Shown: positions 59,200 through 64,000 of the stretch, piece after piece
Position numbering within the stretch: the stretch's first letter is position 1
How the letters are laid out: each line of letters starts with the position of its first letter
Source: RGIG5050 sp045636065
Lineage (GTDB): Bacteria > Verrucomicrobiota > Kiritimatiellia > RFP12 > UBA1067
Assembly: GCA_045636065.1 (NCBI GenBank)
Contig: JAZTWW010000046.1
Coordinates: 1-64,000, forward strand
Length of the DNA: 64,000 nt
Direction of reading: 5' to 3'
Notes under the pieces: model-generated
What the model saw: only the letters and a program-made list of their open reading frames with translations
What the model was told of the DNA's origin: nothing
The model's database searches: none
Program-made: the position numbers and the translations under genes

Positions 59200-59228
59200 A
59201 TTATACTAAATCCCCGTTTGAAAATCAA
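59200..59228 (-). promoter_or_regulatory. Promoter of tRNA-Asp
   Basis: Minus strand: -35 TTGATT (59228-59223), 17-bp spacer, -10 TATAAT (59205-59200) in GGATTTAGTATAAT. Transcription would start about 16 nt before the mature tRNA. Confidence 0.85.
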
Positions 59229-59237
59229 GTGGTATTT

Positions 59238-60236
59238 TCAAAAAATTTTCATCTCCTGGCATGCCATCACTGCCGTATAGGCAACCATTATAAGAAGCCA
59301 CACGAGGCCCTTCCATCGCGTCACGAGACCGTTCTCGCGCACGTTGCGCCAGTTGAGGCCGAAAAGCGTTATGAGAACGCTCACAAGGACCATCACGGGC
59401 ATGTCGCGCGTAAGCACGTACGGGGATATCCTCTCGAACGGCTGGATCGTCCCTGCAAGGCCGACGACCGCAAGGATGTTGAAGAAGTTCGAGCCTATTA
59501 TGTTCCCGAGAACGAACTCGTGCTCGCCCTTCCTCGCGCTCACGATCGCGCTCGCCAGCTCGGGGAGGCTCGTTCCGACGGCGACAATCGTAAGGCCGAT
59601 CATAAGGTCGCTCACACCGGCCGAGCGCGCCGTCTGGACGCAGCCCCATACGAGGATGTGCGAACTGCCGGCAAGGAGCGCAAGCCCCACGGCGAGCTTG
59701 ACGGTAGAGCTCCACCCTTCGCCCTTGGCGGGCGGCGCCTCCTCCTTCTTCGGAGCCTTGGAGGATATGCGCTGGTCGAATATGCAGTAGAGCGGCAGCA
59801 GTATGAAGAAGGCCGCAAGCTCGAGGATGCCGTCCGTCCTGCTGAAGCCGTCACCAGCGCCGACGAGAAGGCAGCTGAAAAGCGATATCGCGACCAAGGC
59901 CGGCGCCGCCACGAGGCTTACGCCCGGCTTGACGGGAAGAGGCCTTATGAGCGCCGCGATTCCAAGTATGAACGCTATATTGAAGATCGCGCTTCCGTAG
60001 GCGTTGCCGAGGCTCAGGTCGCTGTGGCCGCCGCTCGCCGAAAGAGCGCTCACGCAAAGCTCGGGCGCGCTCGTCCCGAAACCGATTATCACCATGCCGA
60101 CGATAAGCGGCGATATCCCCAGGACGCGCGCAAGGGATGCGGCGCCTGCGACGAACATGTCCGCGCTCCACGCGAGAACCGCAAGCCCCGCGACTATGAA
60201 CAAAATGGCGATCCAAAGCTGGATTTCAGGATACAT
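59238..60236 (-). CDS. Calcium/sodium antiporter (CaCA family, YrbG-like)
   Basis: A 332-residue antiporter with ten hydrophobic segments and the two internal alpha repeats GFGTSAPELCVS and AVGTSLPELASA, each followed by a GNxxGSxxFN segment (GNAYGSAIFN, GNIIGSNFFN). It exchanges Ca2+ for Na+ or H+ in the inner membrane. ATG at 60236, abutting the upstream gene. Confidence 0.94.
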   Translation of the reverse strand: MYPEIQLWIAILFIVAGLAVLAWSADMFVAGAASLARVLGISPLIVGMVIIGFGTSAPELCVSALSASGGHSDLSLGNAYGSAIFNIAFILGIAALIRPLPVKPGVSLVAAPALVAISLFSCLLVGAGDGFSRTDGILELAAFFILLPLYCIFDQRISSKAPKKEEAPPAKGEGWSSTVKLAVGLALLAGSSHILVWGCVQTARSAGVSDLMIGLTIVAVGTSLPELASAIVSARKGEHEFVLGNIIGSNFFNILAVVGLAGTIQPFERISPYVLTRDMPVMVLVSVLITLFGLNWRNVRENGLVTRWKGLVWLLIMVAYTAVMACQEMKIF

Positions 60237-60237
60237 C

Positions 60238-61248
60238 CTAGAGTCTCCCCGTTTTGCGGACCTGATCGAGTGCGGCGTCCACCGCCGGGAGGCCAGAGTG
60301 CTGGACCATCCTGAAGGGAAGCTGCATTGAAAGCGGCCTTAGAAAGCGCATCATGCGCCCGTTTCTCACGCGGATTGTGCCGGGCACCCGCCCTTCGCGC
60401 ACCATCACCGTAAGAAGCCTCTGCGCAAGGCTCTCCCAGAGCCTCTGAAGCCCCGCGCCAGGGCCTGAAAGTATCGCATGGGGATCGTTCTCGTCCGCGG
60501 GGACGTCTCCAACGCTCATCATGTTCCAGAGGATGCGGCCGCCGCCCTGCGAATCCATCACGGCGAAGATGTAGAGGATCCTCGGGCGCTTCTCGTTCGT
60601 GCGCCACTCGGGCATGGGAATGAAGTCGGCCTCCCATTCGACATCCTTCTCGACGGGAAGCTTCTTCGCCTTCGCGAGATCGGCGTTCCTCAAAGCGACG
60701 CGCTCGGAACGCGCGAGCCCGGGATCGGGTGGAAGAGTGAACTTCCCGTCGCGCCATGCGCCGCCGCCGTCCTGCCGCCTTGCGAAAAGCGCCCTTTCGG
60801 ACGCATGCTTCATGAGAAGTTCGGGATCCTCCTCTATGCGCATCATAAGCCCGTAGCATTCGTAGAGGACGTGCGCGAGCGTCTGCCTCTCGCGCTCGTC
60901 ATCGACAAGGTGGGGGATGAAACCCGGCATGTAGGAGAATATCTCGAACCCGCCGTCGGAGCCTACGAGAAGCGCCGTGTGCATGAAATCGAGCTGGCTA
61001 CGCCCGACGCCGTACTCGGGGAAACGCTGCGCGATCGCAAAATCGCGGAACGTGTCGAATCCGCTGAACATGAGCAGCTTCGCCTTTATGTACTTGCCCG
61101 AGGAGGCGGGCTTTGCGGCTCTCTCCACGGCGCAGATGAACGGCGCCTCCGCCCCGCGCGGCACGACGGCCCACTGGTGCTTGACCCTGTCCCAGACGTC
61201 AAGGGCGACTATCGCCTTCGCGACCTCGTATGGATTGTCCCTGTCCAA
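60238..61248 (-). CDS. Hypothetical protein
   Basis: A 336-residue soluble protein that I do not recognise. Segments that look conserved are KAKLLMFSGFDTFRDFAIAQ, CYGLMMRIEEDPELL, and RPRILYIFAVMDSQGG. The start is TTG at 61248, with GAAGGGAAA just upstream; no better ATG fits. It lies between fkp and the antiporter, with 2 bp to the latter, so all three are probably cotranscribed. Confidence 0.75.
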   Translation of the reverse strand: MDRDNPYEVAKAIVALDVWDRVKHQWAVVPRGAEAPFICAVERAAKPASSGKYIKAKLLMFSGFDTFRDFAIAQRFPEYGVGRSQLDFMHTALLVGSDGGFEIFSYMPGFIPHLVDDERERQTLAHVLYECYGLMMRIEEDPELLMKHASERALFARRQDGGGAWRDGKFTLPPDPGLARSERVALRNADLAKAKKLPVEKDVEWEADFIPMPEWRTNEKRPRILYIFAVMDSQGGGRILWNMMSVGDVPADENDPHAILSGPGAGLQRLWESLAQRLLTVMVREGRVPGTIRVRNGRMMRFLRPLSMQLPFRMVQHSGLPAVDAALDQVRKTGRL

Positions 61249-61273
61249 GATGCGTTTCCCTTCGCAGAAGATG

Positions 61274-64000
61274 CTAGAGGACCGTCACCTTCATGCCTTC
61301 GTCGTCTATCGCGAAATCGAAGAAACGCCCGTCGCCGTTCGGCGGATCGGCTTCGAAGTCCTCCCTGATGGCGCGTGCGTCCTCAGCGCTCTTTGCGATC
61401 ATGAAGACGAATCCGCCGCCGCCCGCGCCAGGGAGCATCGCGACAAGGACGCGATCCTTGACGCGTTCGAGCATCTCCTCGATCTGCTCCGTCGTGGAGC
61501 CGGGATCGATCGACTTCTTGAGCGACCAGTATTCCGCGACACCCTGCGCAAAGGCCTCGAGGTTCTGCGCGTCAAGGGCGCGGCGCGTCCTCTCGGCGCC
61601 TTCCTTGAGGCGGACGACTGTATCCATAAGGCCGCGGTCCCTGTCGAGATAGCGGTTGACGACGTTCTTGAGGATGTTCTTCGCAAGCCTCTTGCGGCCC
61701 GTGAAATAGAGGAGCGAACGCGCCCTGAAATCGTCGCCGAAGAGCCTCGCGGGAGTCCACCTGAGGCTCGGGGTCTGGTCGGGGCCGGGCTCGGTCCTGA
61801 CGAGCTTGACGCCCGGGAGCATGCCGCCGAGCTGGTCCTGCCAGCCGCCGCCGGTACTCATCCTCTGCTCGAGGACGCTCGTAAGAAGCGTAAGGCGCTC
61901 CGGGTTGAACGGCTCGCCCGAAACCCTGTCGAGGCAGGCGAGAAGCGCGCAGCCGAGGATGCTCGAAGTGCCCATGCCGCTACCCTTGGGAAGCGCGGAG
62001 AATATCGTGATGTCAAGGCCTCCGCCAAACGCCTCAAGCCTCCTGGAGAGGCTCTCGCGCGGATCGGAGGGGACGATTCCCGTAAGGACTAGCGCGGCCC
62101 TTGCAAGCGAATCCCATGCGTGGGGGTCGGGCGGCGCGAGAAGATCGGCCGTCTTCGTGTACGTTATGCTCTCGCCAAGGTCTATCGAGCTTACGCGGAT
62201 CGCGTTCTTGCCGTTTAGCTTGGCCATCACCTGGACGGGGTACTGGCCATTGAGCGTGACGGCCGCATTGAGGACGCTTCCGCCAAGCTCCGTGGAGATC
62301 GGGGGAGTGTCGCTCCAGCCGCCCGCGAAATCGAGCCTCACGGGAGTCGTCACCCACACCACCTGGTCGCGGAGGATTGCGGCCTTCCTAGGCGGCATCT
62401 CGGGCGCGTTCTTCTGCACCCCGGCCGCAACCGCGTCGAGCGCGCGCTGCTGCCACTCCTGGGCCTCCTTCGCCCCCGAGATGTGGACCATCAGCCGCGC
62501 GGCGCGCGCCTTGAGCGCCAGATCCTGCGTCCTTTCGACATACGCCGAAAGGACCTCCTTGAGCGAACGGCGCTCAGAGGGCGTTCTCACGTCGGCAAGG
62601 ATCGAACGTGCCTCAAGCCTGTCGTCTGATTCAAGCCTCGCTATGACCGTCTTCAAATTTACCGTGCGGGCGATCTCGCGCCTTACCGCGAGGAGCCTCG
62701 CGTGGTTCACCTGCGGCATCAGCTCCTTGAGCGAGCGCTTGCGGCCCCTTGCCGTGCCGGAGACGACGGCGTTGATCTCCCCGACCGCGAAGAGCGGCGC
62801 GTCCCAGAGGGTGCCCTCGCCTGTCATGGGCCTGTTGAGATACGTGCCTCCGCGCTCGAATGGCGTCTTGAAGTCGTCCTCGAGGCCGTACCTTACAGCG
62901 GCCCAGTCCTTCTCGCCGACAGGTATCGCGACGAGCCCCTCCCCCTGGCCGAGGATCACGTCAGCCGTACACTCCTTCGGAAGGCCGGTAAGGATGTTGC
63001 CGCCTGAAAGTATCGTGCGGCCCTTGACGCGGTGGCAGCCCTCGATGACGGCGCGCCCCCTGACATCCGGCGGAACGGAGAAGGAACTGTTGAAGATGAA
63101 CGCGGAGCCCGGCGCGCCAAGGGGCGCAGGATCGTCAGGCGCGCAGCCGGAGCCTGCCGCGAAGGCGTACTGCGCGGCCGTCTTCGTGGGCTCCGTGAAG
63201 CCGGAGAGGAATTCCCTGGAGCTTCCGATGTGGAAGAACTCGCAGAACGGAAGGACGTTCACCGTGAAGCCCGTCCCCTTCATGGCGTCCCAAAGTTCGC
63301 CAAGCGCGGGGTTCTTCTTGGCGGCGAAGCGTTCGAGGTAGGCGTCTCGGCCGGTGACGAGAGCAAGGGTGAACTCCTCGTAGATGTCTGTTGCGGGAAG
63401 GTCGATCGTCCAGTTCCACGAAACGAGGCTGCGACAGGCGGCCGCATCGAGCGAGAGGATGCCCGTATCGACGGCGACGCGCGAAAAGACGTCGCAAGCT
63501 CCGGCGGTGCGGGCCTCTGCGGGGGACGGCTTCTGCAGGAAGCCCGTCACCTTGACGCCGTCTGGGGCGACATATACGCCGTGGCGGCTTCCCTGGTCCA
63601 TCGAGTCCCAGTAGGCTACGCCGGTGACGCCCGGGCGCGAAAAGTCGACGCCGCGGGGATCGAAGGTTAGAAGGACGTCGCCAGACATGACGAGGAGCTG
63701 GCCGCCCTCGGGTGCGGGAAGCTCGGCGGCGTTCCTGACGATCAGGTCGAAGAGCGACGCGCCGCACGGCATGGGCGTAAAGATCTTTCCTGCGGCGGCA
63801 TAGGCCGGGAGGCGCTTCGAATCGCCGCCCGAATGGCAAACGAGAATGCGCCTCGAACCGATGTCCCCCACGAGCCTCAGGACGTTCACGGTGGCGGCGA
63901 GGCTTCCGACGCGCTTCCCGCCCGGATCGCACACGACGCGCACCTCGTCGGCGAACGCCTCAAGCCCCGAGCCCATGCGCCAGGCCAGTTCGGCCCTGTA
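61274..64000 (-). CDS. Fkp-like fucokinase / GDP-fucose pyrophosphorylase (5' end outside)
   Basis: The gene runs off the right edge; 908 codons are visible and the frame stays open to 64000. The N-terminal part has the sugar-nucleotide transferase signature CHSGGDSKRLPAYAAAGKIF and a beta-helix-like region; the C-terminal part (about 560 on) is a GHMP kinase (RLDFAGGWSDTPP, LPKGSGMGTSSILG, LPGAGGGGFVF). This matches Bacteroides Fkp, which turns salvaged L-fucose into GDP-fucose for capsule and glycoprotein glycosylation. A related heptose or other deoxysugar substrate remains possible. Confidence 0.88.
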   Translation of the reverse strand, partial: YRAELAWRMGSGLEAFADEVRVVCDPGGKRVGSLAATVNVLRLVGDIGSRRILVCHSGGDSKRLPAYAAAGKIFTPMPCGASLFDLIVRNAAELPAPEGGQLLVMSGDVLLTFDPRGVDFSRPGVTGVAYWDSMDQGSRHGVYVAPDGVKVTGFLQKPSPAEARTAGACDVFSRVAVDTGILSLDAAACRSLVSWNWTIDLPATDIYEEFTLALVTGRDAYLERFAAKKNPALGELWDAMKGTGFTVNVLPFCEFFHIGSSREFLSGFTEPTKTAAQYAFAAGSGCAPDDPAPLGAPGSAFIFNSSFSVPPDVRGRAVIEGCHRVKGRTILSGGNILTGLPKECTADVILGQGEGLVAIPVGEKDWAAVRYGLEDDFKTPFERGGTYLNRPMTGEGTLWDAPLFAVGEINAVVSGTARGRKRSLKELMPQVNHARLLAVRREIARTVNLKTVIARLESDDRLEARSILADVRTPSERRSLKEVLSAYVERTQDLALKARAARLMVHISGAKEAQEWQQRALDAVAAGVQKNAPEMPPRKAAILRDQVVWVTTPVRLDFAGGWSDTPPISTELGGSVLNAAVTLNGQYPVQVMAKLNGKNAIRVSSIDLGESITYTKTADLLAPPDPHAWDSLARAALVLTGIVPSDPRESLSRRLEAFGGGLDITIFSALPKGSGMGTSSILGCALLACLDRVSGEPFNPERLTLLTSVLEQRMSTGGGWQDQLGGMLPGVKLVRTEPGPDQTPSLRWTPARLFGDDFRARSLLYFTGRKRLAKNILKNVVNRYLDRDRGLMDTVVRLKEGAERTRRALDAQNLEAFAQGVAEYWSLKKSIDPGSTTEQIEEMLERVKDRVLVAMLPGAGGGGFVFMIAKSAEDARAIREDFEADPPNGDGRFFDFAIDDEGMKVTVL

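Overview
Organism. The window looks like a chromosomal segment of a PVC-superphylum bacterium. Pointers are a short protein of the Planctomycetes/Verrucomicrobia-restricted Minf_1886 (TIGR04138) type at 57.4 kb, Gram-negative envelope genes, a polysaccharide locus, and gut-type carbohydrate genes (a GH89 alpha-N-acetylglucosaminidase, an Fkp-like fucokinase/GDP-fucose pyrophosphorylase). A Kiritimatiellota-like lineage is my best guess; this is inference. Every gene I can support lies on the minus strand, so the window reads as successive operons from right to left. Promoters repeatedly show an extended -10, (A)TTTGGTATAAT, often with TTGNNN 17-18 bp upstream.

Layout, right to left (direction of transcription). 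64.0-33.1 kb: GC-rich, stable housekeeping block. It holds fkp (cut by the window edge), a hypothetical gene, a Na+/Ca2+ exchanger, tRNA-Asp with its own promoter and terminator, uppP, a HIT protein, a Minf_1886 protein, rsgA, rpsP-rplS-trmD-aroQ, a peptide-binding lipoprotein-like SBP, a Gfo/Idh/MocA oxidoreductase, psd-pssA, a radical SAM activase-like gene, an rluA-type pseudouridine synthase, mraY, tatA, uvrC, ybeY, GH89, an Orn/Lys/Arg decarboxylase, and accD-accA-parC-(hemC-cobA-hemD fusion)-NYN.

33.1-27.0 kb: accessory island. It contains a repeat-dense, mostly non-coding tract (three copies of a ~164-bp palindromic element, several ~40-60-bp repeats, an intact and a truncated GxxExxY gene), an AbiEii-type nucleotidyltransferase with its DUF6922-type partner, an addiction-module relic, and a TIGR02391 (Ymh/HEPN-like) gene that appears to be split by ~0.9 kb carrying a membrane-protein gene.

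26.9-1.97 kb: lower-GC surface-polysaccharide operon of about 27 genes closed by a strong terminator. It has a cytidylyltransferase/oxidoreductase fusion, three LicD-type phosphotransferases, a flippase, an O-antigen ligase/polymerase-like protein, seven glycosyltransferases (three GT4-like, four GT2-like), a TupA-like ATP-grasp protein, ThrH, a second cytidylyltransferase and a YdjC deacetylase. In its middle lies an acyl-building cassette: AMP-ligase, GNAT, ACP, then two tandem KASIII-ACP-SDR modules and a second acyltransferase-like protein. The simplest reading is that the locus makes a glycan decorated with phospho-linked groups (LicD/cytidylyltransferase) and with custom short acyl chains built on dedicated carrier proteins and passed to an amino sugar exposed by the deacetylase. 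I regard this cassette as the best candidate for an undescribed system.

1.8-0 kb: one orphan gene with a low-complexity tail, surrounded by copies of a 20-bp repeat.
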